Notes: a model not told the origin generated them from the sequence alone. Positions 16,172 to 24,796 are shown, numbered from the stretch's first letter. The stretch: 64,000 nt of DNA from Fodinibacter sp963747405 (GCA_963747405.1 CAVVFG010000005.1:62001-126000); one strand, 5' to 3'. Numbers and translations: made by a program.

Positions 16172-17179
16172 ATGTCCAGCCACCGCACCGCGCACTCCAC
16201 CGATGCGCTGTCCGCACCCCGGGCCGGTGCGGCGGTCGTCATGGGTGCCTCGCGCGGGCTGGGGCTGCTCGTGTGCCAGGAGCTGCTCGAGCGCGGCCAC
16301 ACCGTCTACGGCTGCGCCCGCGACGAGGACGAGCTGGTCGGCGCTGCGCGGATCCTTGCCGCTGCCGTGCCCGGTGGTCAGTTCCACACCCGGGTGTGCG
16401 ACGTCCGGGACGAGGCAGCCGTCAGGGCCGTGGTCGACGAGGTCGCGAGCTCGCCCGAGCCCCTCGAGGTGGCCATCCACGTGGCCGGCGTGATCCAGGT
16501 GGGGCACACCGACGACGTCACTCTCGGCCACTTCCACGACGCCGTCGACACGATGCTCTGGGGGCCGGTCCACCTGGCCCTGGCGGTGCTCCCACACCTG
16601 CGCGAGGCCGGCCACGGCCGGATCGGCGTCGTGTCGTCCGTCGGCGGGTTGGTGGCGGTTCCTCGCCTCGTGCCGTACTCCGTCGCCAAGTTCGGCGCGG
16701 TCGGCCTGGCCGAAGGGCTGTATGCCGAGCTGGCGGGCACCGGCGTGACCGTCACGGCCGTGACGCCAGGCCTGATGCGCACCGGCGGGCACACCCACGC
16801 GAGGTTCGTCGACGACGCGGTCACCGACTACGCCTGGTTCGCCCCGCTGGCGTCCCTGCCGGGTCTCAGCATCTCCGCCGAGCGGGCCGCCCGGCGGATC
16901 GTGAGCGGCGTGCTGTCGGGCAGCCCCACGGTCGAGCTCACCCCGCTGACCATCCTCGGGCGCCGGGTGCACGGGCTGGCGCCCGCCACGACGATCCGGG
17001 CCATGGGCCTGGTCAGCCGGCTGCTGCCCGGGCCGGGCGATGAGGCCGCGGACCCGCTGTCGGGTGCCACGCCGGCGGTCGACGGCAGCACGGCGCGCGA
17101 CCGGCTCGCCTCGCGCCTCGTCGACGGCCTGAGCGTTCTCGGCGACCGGGCCGCCCGGCGGAACAACGAGGTCGGTTGA
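16172..17179 (+). CDS. Short-chain dehydrogenase/reductase with C-terminal extension
   Basis: A 335-residue SDR. The ATG at 16172 is chosen over an upstream in-frame ATG at 16007 because GAGGGGACC precedes it and the conserved fold begins about 20 residues later. The cofactor motif VVMGASRGLGLLVCQ lies near residue 23, catalytic Ser in VVSSVGGLVAV near 152, Tyr-x3-Lys in YSVAKFGAVGLAEGL near 168, then VTPGLMRTGGH. After about residue 255 there is an extra segment, partly hydrophobic (LGRRVHGLAPATTIRAMGLV), found in SDRs of the membrane-associated ketoreductase type. It diverges from the UXS-like gene; its substrate is unknown. Confidence 0.85.
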   Translation: MSSHRTAHSTDALSAPRAGAAVVMGASRGLGLLVCQELLERGHTVYGCARDEDELVGAARILAAAVPGGQFHTRVCDVRDEAAVRAVVDEVASSPEPLEVAIHVAGVIQVGHTDDVTLGHFHDAVDTMLWGPVHLALAVLPHLREAGHGRIGVVSSVGGLVAVPRLVPYSVAKFGAVGLAEGLYAELAGTGVTVTAVTPGLMRTGGHTHARFVDDAVTDYAWFAPLASLPGLSISAERAARRIVSGVLSGSPTVELTPLTILGRRVHGLAPATTIRAMGLVSRLLPGPGDEAADPLSGATPAVDGSTARDRLASRLVDGLSVLGDRAARRNNEVG

Positions 17180-17312
17180 GCACGTTGTACAGGGTGCGGC
17201 GTCCGACCCGTCGCGATGTTGCCGCTGGTTCCCCGCATGTGTAACAGTCACGGTGCGTCCAGGCGGTCGAACCAGCGGCCGACCAGGCACTGACGTTCTC
17301 GGGAGTTCCGTC

Positions 17313-20300
17313 GTGGCCGTCCACGAACCCCAGACCGGCCCTCAGTCACCGGGCCCGGACCACCGGCAGCCCGGCCGGCCGGCCCCCCGCACGGGCGAGG
17401 GCTCCTCCGGCGTGCCCGGCAGTGAGCTGCCGGCGCTGGTCGAGGCCAGCGACTGGGCGGCCGGCCCCCTGGGCGACCCGACGCAGTGGCCCCAGAGCCT
17501 GCGCACGGCGGTCGGCATCTGCCTGTCGTCGCGCTTCCCCATCCTCGTGTGGTGGGGGCCCGAGCTCGTGATGATCTACAACGACGCCTACCGGCCGATG
17601 CTCGGGCAGAGCAAGCATCCCCGGGCCCTGGGGGCGCCGGGCCGCGAGGTCTGGGGCGAGATCTGGGACGTCATCGGCCCGATGCTCGACCAGGTGATGG
17701 CCGGCGGCGGCGCCACCTGGTCGGCCGACCAATGCCTGGTGCTCGACCGCAACGGCTACCCGGAGGAGTGCTACTTCACCTACTCCTACAGCCCGATCAC
17801 CGACGAGTCGGGCGGGGTCGGGGGCGTGTTCTGCGCGGGAACCGAGACCACCGAACGGGTTCTGGGCGAGCGCCGGCTGGCCACGTTGGCCGAGATGGTC
17901 GCCCTCGTCGGGGCTGGCGACCGCGCGCACGTCATGTCCACGGCAGCCGCCATCCTGCGCGACAACGGCGCGGACCACCCGGTGGTGGCCGTGCTCGACG
18001 CGCCACCGGAGGGCGACCGGCTCGCCCTCAGCGACCTCGTCGAGAAGCAGCTGCCGGACGTCGGTGCGGGCAGCAGGGCCCGGGTCGCCGACCTGGTGCG
18101 ACAGGTGTCGGGAACCGGGCGCCGCACCACGGTGCCGGCCGACGACGAGGCGGGGGCCGCCGGCATCCGGGCCTGGCACGCCTACCCCGTCGCCGTCACG
18201 GCCGGCTCGGCTCGCGGGCGCGGCGCAGCGGTGATCGTGCTCGGCGAGTCGGTGCACCGGCAGTGGGACGCGCCGTTGGAGGCGTACGCGACGCTGTGCG
18301 CCGCGCACGTCGCCGCGGTGCTCAACGACGTCAGCCGGCTCGCCGACGAGCGCCGGCACCGGCAGGCCCTGGTCGAGCTCGACGCCGCCAAGAGCGCATT
18401 CTTCACCAACCTCAGCCACGAGCTGCGCACTCCGCTGACCCTCATCGCCGGCCCGGTGGCCGAGGCGCTCGGCGCGGCGCAGGACCCGCACCAGCACGAG
18501 CTCCTCGAGCTCGTCGAGCGCAACATCCACCGGCTGACCCGGATGCTCGACGCGATGCTCGACTTCGGCCGCATCGAGGCCGGTGGCCTCGCGCCACGGC
18601 TGCAGGTGGTCGACGTCTCGGCCCTTGGCGCCGGGCTGGCCGAGACGATCCGGCCGGCTCTCGAGCGGGCCGGCCTGGGGTTCCGGCACGACTGCGGCGC
18701 CGGCATCGAGGCGCGCCTCGACCCCGACCTGGTCGAGCGGATCGTGCTCAACCTCCTGACCAACGCGGTGAAGTACACCCCGCATGGTTCGGTCGGGCTG
18801 CGCGTGCGCCTGGTCGACGGCATCGTCGAGATCGAGGTCACCGACACCGGGGTCGGCATCCACCCCGAAGACGTCGACCGTGCCTTCGCGCGCTTCGAGC
18901 GCCTCCCGGCGCCGGACGGCGCGCGCTCCCACGAGGGGGCCGGCATCGGTCTGGCGATGGTGCAGCAGCTCACCGAGCTGATGGGGGGCGAGGTCACCGT
19001 CACCAGCGAGGTCGGGCAGGGCAGCACCTTCACGGTCCGGCTGCCGGCCGGCGCACCCGCGGCGCGGGCCGACGAAGCGGGCCCGTCGGTGATGCCGCCC
19101 CGGCACGTCGAGGACTTCCTGCGCGAGGTGCGCACCTGGCAGGGGGTGCCCGCCCCGGCCGGTGCGGGTGCGCCACGGGACGCGGAACCGTGGCACCCCG
19201 ACCGGCCACGGCTCGTGGTGGCGGAGGACAACTCCGACCTGCGCGGCTACCTCGCCCGGGTGCTGGCCGACGACTACGACGTCGAGCTGGTGCCCGATGG
19301 GCTGGCGGCCCTGGCGGCCGCGCGCCGAGAGCCGCCCGATCTCGTGCTCACCGACGTCATGATGTCCGGGCTCGACGGCTACGGCCTGGTCGACGCGATC
19401 CGGCGCGACCCGGCCCTCGCCGGCATCCCGGTCGTGCTGCTGTCGGCGCGAGCCGGTGAGCGCGCCACCACAACGGGCCTGGGCGCCGGGGCCGACGACT
19501 ACCTGGTCAAGCCCTTCTCGGTGCCCGAGCTGCGGGCCCGGGTGGCCAGCAACCTCGAGCGTGCCGCGGCGCGCAGCCAGGATGCCGCGTGGCGCCGGGC
19601 CCTCACCGACGGGCTGCACGACGCCCTGGTCGTGCTCGACCTGGACGGCACCGTGCTCGAGGTCAACGACCGCTTCACCCGGCTGCTCGGCTGGGATGCC
19701 GCCGACGGCCCCGTCGCCCGGCCCTACCCGTGGGACGCCGGGAGCGGTGGCCGCACCGCCGGTCTCGCCGAGGCCGTCGACCTCGCGACCGCGTCCGCCG
19801 ACGGCACGGCGTCGCTCGAGGTCGAGCTGCGGCACCGTGACGGTGACCGGGTGGTCGGGTCGGTGCGGGTGAGCACGGTGCACGGCGGGCGGAGGCGGCC
19901 GACCCGGCTGCTGGCCACCGTGCACGACGTCACCGCCGAGCACGAGGCCCGGCAGCGCCGCGCCACGGCGGCCGCGCTGTCGGCCGAGCTGGGGTCCGCC
20001 GACGAGCTGACCGACGTCGTCTCCGCTGCCGTGGCCGGGCTGTCGGTGCTCTTCGGTGGTGACGCCACCGTGTACGTCGCCGAGGGCCGCAGCGAGCAGC
20101 TGTTCACCGTGTCCGGTCCGGTGACCGGCGACCTGCTCGACCCGTTGGTGGCCGAGCGGCTCCGCGGCACCGGAGGGGGGGAGGCCGCGACCCCGAGCGA
20201 GGACGGTGACGTCGACGGCATCCTGCTCACGCCCGGTGGCGACGCCCCACGGTGCCGCGTCTGGTTGTCGTTCCCGGCGTCGCGGTCGGTGACGACCGAC

Positions 20301-20585
20301 CAGCGGATCGCCGGCGACCTGCTCGTGCAGTCCCTCGCCCTCGCGTGCGACAGGGTGCTCGCGGCTGCCTCCTTCGCCGAGCGCGAGCAGCACCTGCGGC
20401 GCGCGGTCGAGAGCCACGAGCAGATCGGGCAGGCCGTCGGCATCCTCGTCGAGCGGCACCGCTGCACCCCGGCCGCGGCGTTCGAGCGCCTCAAGCGCGC
20501 CTCGCAGGACCACAACACCAAGCTGCGCGAGGTGGCGCTGCGGGTCATCGAGAGCGGTGCCGACCCCGGCCAGCTCGGGTCATGA
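17313..20585 (+). CDS. Hybrid sensor histidine kinase with receiver domain and C-terminal ANTAR domain
   Basis: A 1090-residue soluble protein. The GTG at 17313 is preceded by GGGAG and lies close to the first domain. Order of domains: PAS (about 30-170, with PILVWWGPELVMIYNDAY), a GAF-like region (about 185-330), HisKA with the phospho-acceptor His369 in FFTNLSHELRTPLTL, HATPase (LLTNAVKYTPHG near 480, then DTGVGIHPED and GAGIGLAMV), a receiver domain (about 633-745, acceptor Asp681 in VLTDVMMSGLDG), a second PAS (about 765-880), a GAF-like region, and finally ANTAR (ESHEQIGQAVGILVERHRCTPAAAFERLK, about 1035-1090). ANTAR domains bind paired RNA hairpins and act as antiterminators. Having kinase, receiver and ANTAR in one chain is unusual. 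Its stop overlaps the convergent GAF-ANTAR gene. Confidence 0.9.
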   Translation: MAVHEPQTGPQSPGPDHRQPGRPAPRTGEGSSGVPGSELPALVEASDWAAGPLGDPTQWPQSLRTAVGICLSSRFPILVWWGPELVMIYNDAYRPMLGQSKHPRALGAPGREVWGEIWDVIGPMLDQVMAGGGATWSADQCLVLDRNGYPEECYFTYSYSPITDESGGVGGVFCAGTETTERVLGERRLATLAEMVALVGAGDRAHVMSTAAAILRDNGADHPVVAVLDAPPEGDRLALSDLVEKQLPDVGAGSRARVADLVRQVSGTGRRTTVPADDEAGAAGIRAWHAYPVAVTAGSARGRGAAVIVLGESVHRQWDAPLEAYATLCAAHVAAVLNDVSRLADERRHRQALVELDAAKSAFFTNLSHELRTPLTLIAGPVAEALGAAQDPHQHELLELVERNIHRLTRMLDAMLDFGRIEAGGLAPRLQVVDVSALGAGLAETIRPALERAGLGFRHDCGAGIEARLDPDLVERIVLNLLTNAVKYTPHGSVGLRVRLVDGIVEIEVTDTGVGIHPEDVDRAFARFERLPAPDGARSHEGAGIGLAMVQQLTELMGGEVTVTSEVGQGSTFTVRLPAGAPAARADEAGPSVMPPRHVEDFLREVRTWQGVPAPAGAGAPRDAEPWHPDRPRLVVAEDNSDLRGYLARVLADDYDVELVPDGLAALAAARREPPDLVLTDVMMSGLDGYGLVDAIRRDPALAGIPVVLLSARAGERATTTGLGAGADDYLVKPFSVPELRARVASNLERAAARSQDAAWRRALTDGLHDALVVLDLDGTVLEVNDRFTRLLGWDAADGPVARPYPWDAGSGGRTAGLAEAVDLATASADGTASLEVELRHRDGDRVVGSVRVSTVHGGRRRPTRLLATVHDVTAEHEARQRRATAAALSAELGSADELTDVVSAAVAGLSVLFGGDATVYVAEGRSEQLFTVSGPVTGDLLDPLVAERLRGTGGGEAATPSEDGDVDGILLTPGGDAPRCRVWLSFPASRSVTTDQRIAGDLLVQSLALACDRVLAAASFAEREQHLRRAVESHEQIGQAVGILVERHRCTPAAAFERLKRASQDHNTKLREVALRVIESGADPGQLGS

Positions 20586-21302
20586 CCGGGGTCGTGGGCC
20601 GCCCAGGGTGCCCTCGCGAGCCCGGGCCATCACCCGGCGAGCCGCGACGCCCAGGGTGATGCCCTCGTCGTCGGCGAGGTCCGCGAGCGCGTCGAACGCC
20701 CCGGCCATGTCGAGCGAGCGGGCGTAGGCCAACGCCCCCTTGGCCTGCTCGACGACCGAGCGGTCCTCGAGGACCGCGTGCAGGCTGGCGGCGAGGTGCT
20801 CGTGGTCGACGTGCGCGCTCACGATGAGCAGGGTGACGGCGTCCGCCAGCGCCCGGCAGTCGGGCTGCTGGCTCTCGAAGCCCTGCGGCTGGGTGCGGAA
20901 CACGGCGAGGGCGCCGAAGGTGTGCCCGTGCCAGGTGAGCGGCAGGGCCTGCACCGACCGGTAACCGGAGTCGACGACGAACCGCCCGGCCGCCGGCCAG
21001 CGCCGAAGGATGGCCTCGGCGCCGACCTCGTGCACCTCGGTGCCGTGGCGCAGCGCGTCGAGGCAGGGGCCCTCGTCGGCCTGGGCCTGGTGCATCTCGA
21101 GGTCGAGGGCGCGGTGCGAGGTGGCGGCCAGCACCTCGAGCGTGCCGTCGACGTCGACGAGCACGGCCGCCGCCGCCGCAGGCAACGCGGCGGTCACGCC
21201 GGCCAGGAGCCGTGCCAGGGCTCCGGTGACGTCGAGGTCTGGCTGGACCATCGCCGCGTTGGCGCTGGCCAGCACCTTCCAGACGCTGGTGCTGCTCGTC
21301 AT
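20580..21302 (-). CDS. GAF-ANTAR RNA-binding regulator (second of a pair)
   Basis: A 240-residue regulator. Residues about 25-165 form a GAF domain (AAVLVDVDGTLEVLAATSH, GYRSVQALPLTWHGHTFGALAVF). The C-terminal ANTAR domain runs from about 175 (LHAVLEDRSVVEQAKGALAYARSLDMAGAFDAL) to VAARRVMARARE. GAF senses a small ligand or redox state and ANTAR binds nascent mRNA to block termination (family knowledge). The ATG overlaps the stop of the upstream gene by 4 bp, so the pair is translationally coupled. Its stop shares the 6-bp palindrome TCATGA with the stop of the convergent histidine kinase. Confidence 0.87.
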   Translation of the reverse strand: MTSSTSVWKVLASANAAMVQPDLDVTGALARLLAGVTAALPAAAAAVLVDVDGTLEVLAATSHRALDLEMHQAQADEGPCLDALRHGTEVHEVGAEAILRRWPAAGRFVVDSGYRSVQALPLTWHGHTFGALAVFRTQPQGFESQQPDCRALADAVTLLIVSAHVDHEHLAASLHAVLEDRSVVEQAKGALAYARSLDMAGAFDALADLADDEGITLGVAARRVMARAREGTLGGPRPRS

Positions 21303-22021
21303 GTCGACTCGATCTCCTGATCCGGGTTGGCCGAGAAGGTGAGCTGGCGGTCGACGACCGCGTGCGCCGTCGTGGCGACGCTCTGGTCGTGCGAGAAGGC
21401 GTGCGCCCGCAGCAGGGCGAGGGCGTCGACTTCTGGGATGTCGAGCTGGGCCACGACCATGCCGGTGGCCTGGTGCACCTCGGCCCGCTCGGACCAGGGC
21501 CCCCGGGCGGCTCCCTGCATGCTGGTCCCGTCGGCCAGCAGCGCCGCGGCCACGACCCGGGCGACGATGAGCCCGCCGTCGAGGTCGATGTCGCGATCGG
21601 TGCCCCGCTGGTAGAGCGTCAGCACGCCGATGACGCGGTCCTCGCCCTCGCCCATGGGCAGTGCGTGCACGACCAGGGGCGCCAGGGCGGTGAGCGACTC
21701 CGACTCGAGAAGGGGCCAGCGCGGGTCGGGCCCGTCGACGTCGACGAGGTCGAAGCGGGCGTAGGCGCCAGCGGTGAACGCGTCCGGCCCGGGCCCCTGC
21801 CCGACGACGTCCTGGGTCTCCTCGAGCAGCTGGGCCGTGTCGTCGGTCACACTCAGGGTGACCCGCTCGAGCTGCGTGTAGGCGACCGTGATGGCGCCGC
21901 CGTCGCAGCCGAGGGTACCGGCAGCGGCGCGGCACAGCCGATCGGGCAGCGCGAGGCCACGGGCTGCCCCCCGGGCCAGCCCGTGAGCCAGGCGGGCGAG
22001 GAGGTCGTCGACTTCGGCCAT
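21299..22021 (-). CDS. GAF-ANTAR RNA-binding regulator (first of a pair)
   Basis: A 240-residue protein of the same architecture as its downstream partner. The GAF part covers about residues 20-165 (LCRAAAGTLGCDGGAITVAYTQ, then GVLTLYQRGTDRDID), and the ANTAR part about 175-232 (WSERAEVHQATGMVVAQLDIPEVDALALLRAHAFSH). The ATG at 22019-22021 is preferred over an upstream extension because the GAF fold begins here and GAGGGACC precedes it. The two GAF-ANTAR genes are a tandem pair of equal length but clearly diverged. Together with the convergent ANTAR histidine kinase they put three ANTAR domains within 5 kb. Confidence 0.87.
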   Translation of the reverse strand: MAEVDDLLARLAHGLARGAARGLALPDRLCRAAAGTLGCDGGAITVAYTQLERVTLSVTDDTAQLLEETQDVVGQGPGPDAFTAGAYARFDLVDVDGPDPRWPLLESESLTALAPLVVHALPMGEGEDRVIGVLTLYQRGTDRDIDLDGGLIVARVVAAALLADGTSMQGAARGPWSERAEVHQATGMVVAQLDIPEVDALALLRAHAFSHDQSVATTAHAVVDRQLTFSANPDQEIEST

Positions 22022-22053
22022 GTCAGGTCCCTCTCGCCCTCGCTGGTGCAGGT

Positions 22054-22087
22054 TGCTGCACTCCCCCTCACGGTACTCCGTGCAGCA
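22054..22087 (-). promoter_or_regulatory. Hairpin between alcohol dehydrogenase and GAF-ANTAR genes
   Basis: TGCTGCAC and its complement GTGCAGCA flank an 18-base interval in the 80-bp gap upstream of the GAF-ANTAR pair and downstream of the dehydrogenase, all on the minus strand. It may terminate the dehydrogenase transcript or sit in the 5' leader of the ANTAR genes. No T-tract follows. Confidence 0.4.
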
Positions 22088-22101
22088 GGTGCCCTCCCGG
22101 C

Positions 22102-23307
22102 TCACCCGGCGGTCGTTGCGGTGGCTCCGGGGGAGAGCACGACCTTGACCATGCCGTTCTTCTTGGCCTGGAAGTCGGCATAGGCGCCCGGCGCCGCCTC
22201 GAGCGGCAGCCGGTGGGTCGCGAAGCCGTCGACGCCCAGGGGGTCGTCGTCGCCCAGCAGCGGGAGGATGTCGGGCACCCACCGCTTGACGTTGGCCTGT
22301 CCCATCCGCACCTGCAGCTGCTTGTCGAACAGGGTCATCATCGGCATCGGGGTGGCCATGCCGCCGTAGACCCCGCTCAACGAGACCGTACCGCCGCGGC
22401 GCACGGCGTCGATGGCCGTGTGCACCGCCGCGACGCGGTCGATGCCGACGGTGGTCATCAGCTTCTTGGCGACGGCGTCGGGCAGCGCCGCGACCATCTT
22501 CTGGCTGAACTCGACAACACCCGATCCGTGCGCCTCCATGCCCACGGCGTCGACCACGGCATCGGCGCCGCGGCCGCCGGTGAGCTCACGCACTGCCTCA
22601 CCGACGTCGTCGACCTCGCGCTGGTCGATGGTGGTGACGCCACGACCGCGGGCGCGCTGGAGGCGCTCGTCGACCCGGTCGACACCGATGACCTGGCGCA
22701 CCCCGCGGTGCAGGGCGATGCGGCAGGCCATGTCACCGATCGGCCCGAGGCCGAGCACCAGCAGGGTGCCGTCGGGCTCGGGGTCGGCGTAGGCGACGGC
22801 CTGCCACGCGGTCGGCAGCACGTCGGAGAGGTAGAGGAAGCGGTCGTCCTCCGGCCCGTGCGGCACCTTGACGTGCGTGTACTGGGCCTGGGGCACCCGG
22901 AGGAACTCAGCCTGACCGCCCGGCACCGAGCCGTAGAGCTCGGAGTAGCCGAACAGCGCCGCACCACTTCCCTGCTCACGCACCTGGGTAGTCTCGCACT
23001 GGCTCTGCAGCCCGTGCTCGCACATCCAGCAGTGCCCGCAGCACACCTGGAACGGGATGACGACGCGGTCGCCCGGCGCGATGGCCGTGACGTCGGAGCC
23101 GACCTCCTCGACGATGCCCATCGGCTCGTGGCCGAGGATGTCGCCCTCGTTCATGAACGCGCCGAGCACCTCGTACAGGTGCAGGTCCGACCCGCAGATG
23201 TTCGTGCTCGTCACCCGGATGATGGCGTCACCCGGGTCCTGGATCACCGGGTCCGGAACCTGGTCCACCCGCACGTCTCTCTTGCCGTGCCACACCACTG
23301 CGCGCAT
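22102..23307 (-). CDS. Zinc-dependent alcohol dehydrogenase, formaldehyde-dehydrogenase-like
   Basis: A 401-residue medium-chain dehydrogenase. It has catalytic-zinc residues Cys38 in NICGSDLH and His-Glu in GHEPMG near 60, a structural-zinc Cys cluster VCCGHCWMCEHGLQSQC near 88-104, and the cofactor motif VLGLGPIGDMACR near 193. This long form resembles the glutathione-independent formaldehyde dehydrogenase subgroup, which contains an extra insert before the C-terminus (KMVAALPDAVAKKLMTT). It would oxidise an alcohol or aldehyde with NAD; the substrate is not certain. The ATG is preceded by GGGAGGCAGCG. Transcription continues toward the GAF-ANTAR genes, separated by a possible hairpin. Confidence 0.9.
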   Translation of the reverse strand: MRAVVWHGKRDVRVDQVPDPVIQDPGDAIIRVTSTNICGSDLHLYEVLGAFMNEGDILGHEPMGIVEEVGSDVTAIAPGDRVVIPFQVCCGHCWMCEHGLQSQCETTQVREQGSGAALFGYSELYGSVPGGQAEFLRVPQAQYTHVKVPHGPEDDRFLYLSDVLPTAWQAVAYADPEPDGTLLVLGLGPIGDMACRIALHRGVRQVIGVDRVDERLQRARGRGVTTIDQREVDDVGEAVRELTGGRGADAVVDAVGMEAHGSGVVEFSQKMVAALPDAVAKKLMTTVGIDRVAAVHTAIDAVRRGGTVSLSGVYGGMATPMPMMTLFDKQLQVRMGQANVKRWVPDILPLLGDDDPLGVDGFATHRLPLEAAPGAYADFQAKKNGMVKVVLSPGATATTAG

Positions 23308-23397
23308 CGCTGCCTCCCGATCTCGTTGTGGCTGCTGACTACCCAGCCGGTCGGGTGCTACTCACGACGTTCGACACCTCACCCGCGCGGGCCGCGG

Positions 23398-23580
23398 TCA
23401 GGCGCCCTCGGCGGGCGGCGGGGCGTCGGGTGGCCCTGCCCCGTCGGCGCCCGGGTGCGGCTCGCGGGTGTCGTCGGGGTCGGCGACGGGATCGAGGTAC
23501 CCGGGCGGCGGTGGCGGGTCCGGAGTCACGGGGGGCCAGGTCGTGCCGTCGGGGCGAAGATGCGATTGGTGGAAGTTCAT
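23398..23580 (-). CDS. Small Pro/Asp-rich hypothetical protein
   Basis: A 60-residue frame beginning MNFHQSHLRPDGTTWPP and continuing as a Pro-, Asp- and Gly-rich low-complexity chain with a run of five prolines. The ATG at 23578-23580 follows GAGGAGATGGTC, a good ribosome-binding site; a longer in-frame extension to 23736 lacks one. It lies 90 bp upstream of the alcohol dehydrogenase in the same direction and diverges from the riboswitch. No family is recognised. Low-complexity composition in a high-GC genome can create chance frames, so coding status is only moderately supported. Confidence 0.45.
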   Translation of the reverse strand: MNFHQSHLRPDGTTWPPVTPDPPPPPGYLDPVADPDDTREPHPGADGAGPPDAPPPAEGA

Positions 23581-23802
23581 GACCATCTCCTCGCCCTGTT
23601 CCTTCCCCGCCTGCTCGGGCCCGAAACCCGTGGGCAGCAGCCCGGTCACCCGTGCTTCGAGACCGTCGGCCGGGCCTTCGAGGGCGCGGTCGAGTCGGCT
23701 GACCTGGGCGGTCAGGACACCGCCACCGGTTGTCACGGCTCCATCCCGGGGCTACTGTCGCCGGGACGCGATCTGCAGCGGATCGCGCCCCCGGAAGCGG
23801 AA

Positions 23803-23992
23803 TGCCGAGTCCTGCCACCGCTCCGGGTCCCATCGCACCACCGCTTGGCAGGAGCGGGGGACCCACTTGTGGGGCCGTTCTCGTTCGTGACGAGGACAGC
23901 CCCTTGGGGTGAAGCCGGAGCTCGACACCGTGTCGAGGGCCGGCCGGGCGACCTCAGCCCGAACCCGACAGCTCACCCCGTAGGCGCGAGAG
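23803..23992 (+). ncRNA. c-di-AMP riboswitch (ydaO/yuaA class)
   Basis: The leader of the Rpf-like gene contains the conserved blocks of the ydaO riboswitch in order: GCCGAGTCCTGCC near 23804, GGGGGACCCA near 23856, TTGGGGTGAAGCCGGAG near 23904, then GGGCGACCTCAGCCCGAACC near 23945 and CCGACAGCTCACCCCGTAGG near 23965. The element ends close to the ATG at 24001. ydaO RNAs bind c-di-AMP, usually turning expression off at high ligand. In Streptomyces and other actinobacteria they sit upstream of resuscitation-promoting-factor genes, exactly as here. Confidence 0.88.
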
Positions 23993-24000
23993 GCCCCGCC

Positions 24001-24774
24001 ATGACTGTTCTGTCCGCTCCCGGCCGCCGGCGTTCTGCCGAGCCGTTCAGCATCCGCTCCGAGCTCTCCTCCATCGTCGGGCACGCGTGCTTCTCCGGAG
24101 CGCGGCTGGCCGCGACGGTGGGGGTTGCCGGTGGCCTGATGGTTGCCGGTGGTGCGCTCCCGGCATCGGCCACGCCGGTGGCCTCGACGTCCGCGTTCGT
24201 CCCGGCCGCACCGCTGCCGGCCGCGGCCGCCGGGCTGCCGTCGGCGACCGTCCTGCTCCCGTCTGCCACGGCCCCGGCCTACCTGACCGTCACGCTGCGC
24301 AAGGGCAACCCGTACCGCAGCCAGAACAAGATCCTCCAGCGCCGGCTGAACGCCCTGGGCGCCTCGCTCGCGGTCGACGGCTCGTTCGGCCCCAAGACCC
24401 TGGCCGCGGTCAAGAAGTTCCAGAAGGCCAAGCGCCTGAAGGTCGACGGGGTGGTCGGTCCCATCACGCGAAAGGCGCTGGGCCTGAGCGCGCCGGTGGC
24501 GGCGAAGCCCGCCGCCACGCACCCCCTCGACCTGTCCCGCGCGGCGATGTGGGACCGGATCGCCCAGTGTGAGTCGAGCGGCCGCTGGAACATCAACACC
24601 GGCAACGGCTACTACGGCGGCCTACAGTTCGACGCGAGCACCTGGCTGAGCGTCAACGGCCAGGACTTCGCCCGGCGGGCCGACCTGGCGACGCGGGAGG
24701 AGCAGATCACGGTCGCGAACCGCCTCTATGCGCTGCGCGGTCTCCAGCCCTGGGCCTGCCGCGGCGCGGCGTAG
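24001..24774 (+). CDS. Resuscitation-promoting-factor-like lytic transglycosylase with peptidoglycan-binding domain
   Basis: A 257-residue exported protein. A basic N-terminus leads to a hydrophobic segment (ARLAATVGVAGGLMVAGGALPASA, ending near residue 57) that looks like a signal peptide. A PG_binding_1 domain follows (about 95-160: NPYRSQNKILQRRLNALGASLAVDGSFGPKTLAAVKKFQ). The C-terminus (about 180-257) is the Rpf fold, MWDRIAQCESSGRWNINTGNGYYGGLQF, with the catalytic Glu in CESSGRW and the closing WACRG. Rpf proteins cleave peptidoglycan glycan strands during growth and exit from dormancy. Control by the c-di-AMP riboswitch directly upstream is expected. It converges with the wax ester synthase gene. 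Confidence 0.93.
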   Translation: MTVLSAPGRRRSAEPFSIRSELSSIVGHACFSGARLAATVGVAGGLMVAGGALPASATPVASTSAFVPAAPLPAAAAGLPSATVLLPSATAPAYLTVTLRKGNPYRSQNKILQRRLNALGASLAVDGSFGPKTLAAVKKFQKAKRLKVDGVVGPITRKALGLSAPVAAKPAATHPLDLSRAAMWDRIAQCESSGRWNINTGNGYYGGLQFDASTWLSVNGQDFARRADLATREEQITVANRLYALRGLQPWACRGAA

Positions 24775-24796
24775 GTTTCCCGCGGCGCCCGGACTG

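Noticed and set aside
17346..20513. Open frame of 1055 codons antisense to the histidine kinase gene
   Set aside because: Same artefact of high G+C; no start site, no recognisable motif, and the plus strand has intact kinase domains.
22054..22087. ANTAR target hairpin pair upstream of the GAF-ANTAR genes
   Set aside because: Only a single stem with an 18-base loop is seen; the known target has two stems with hexanucleotide loops.
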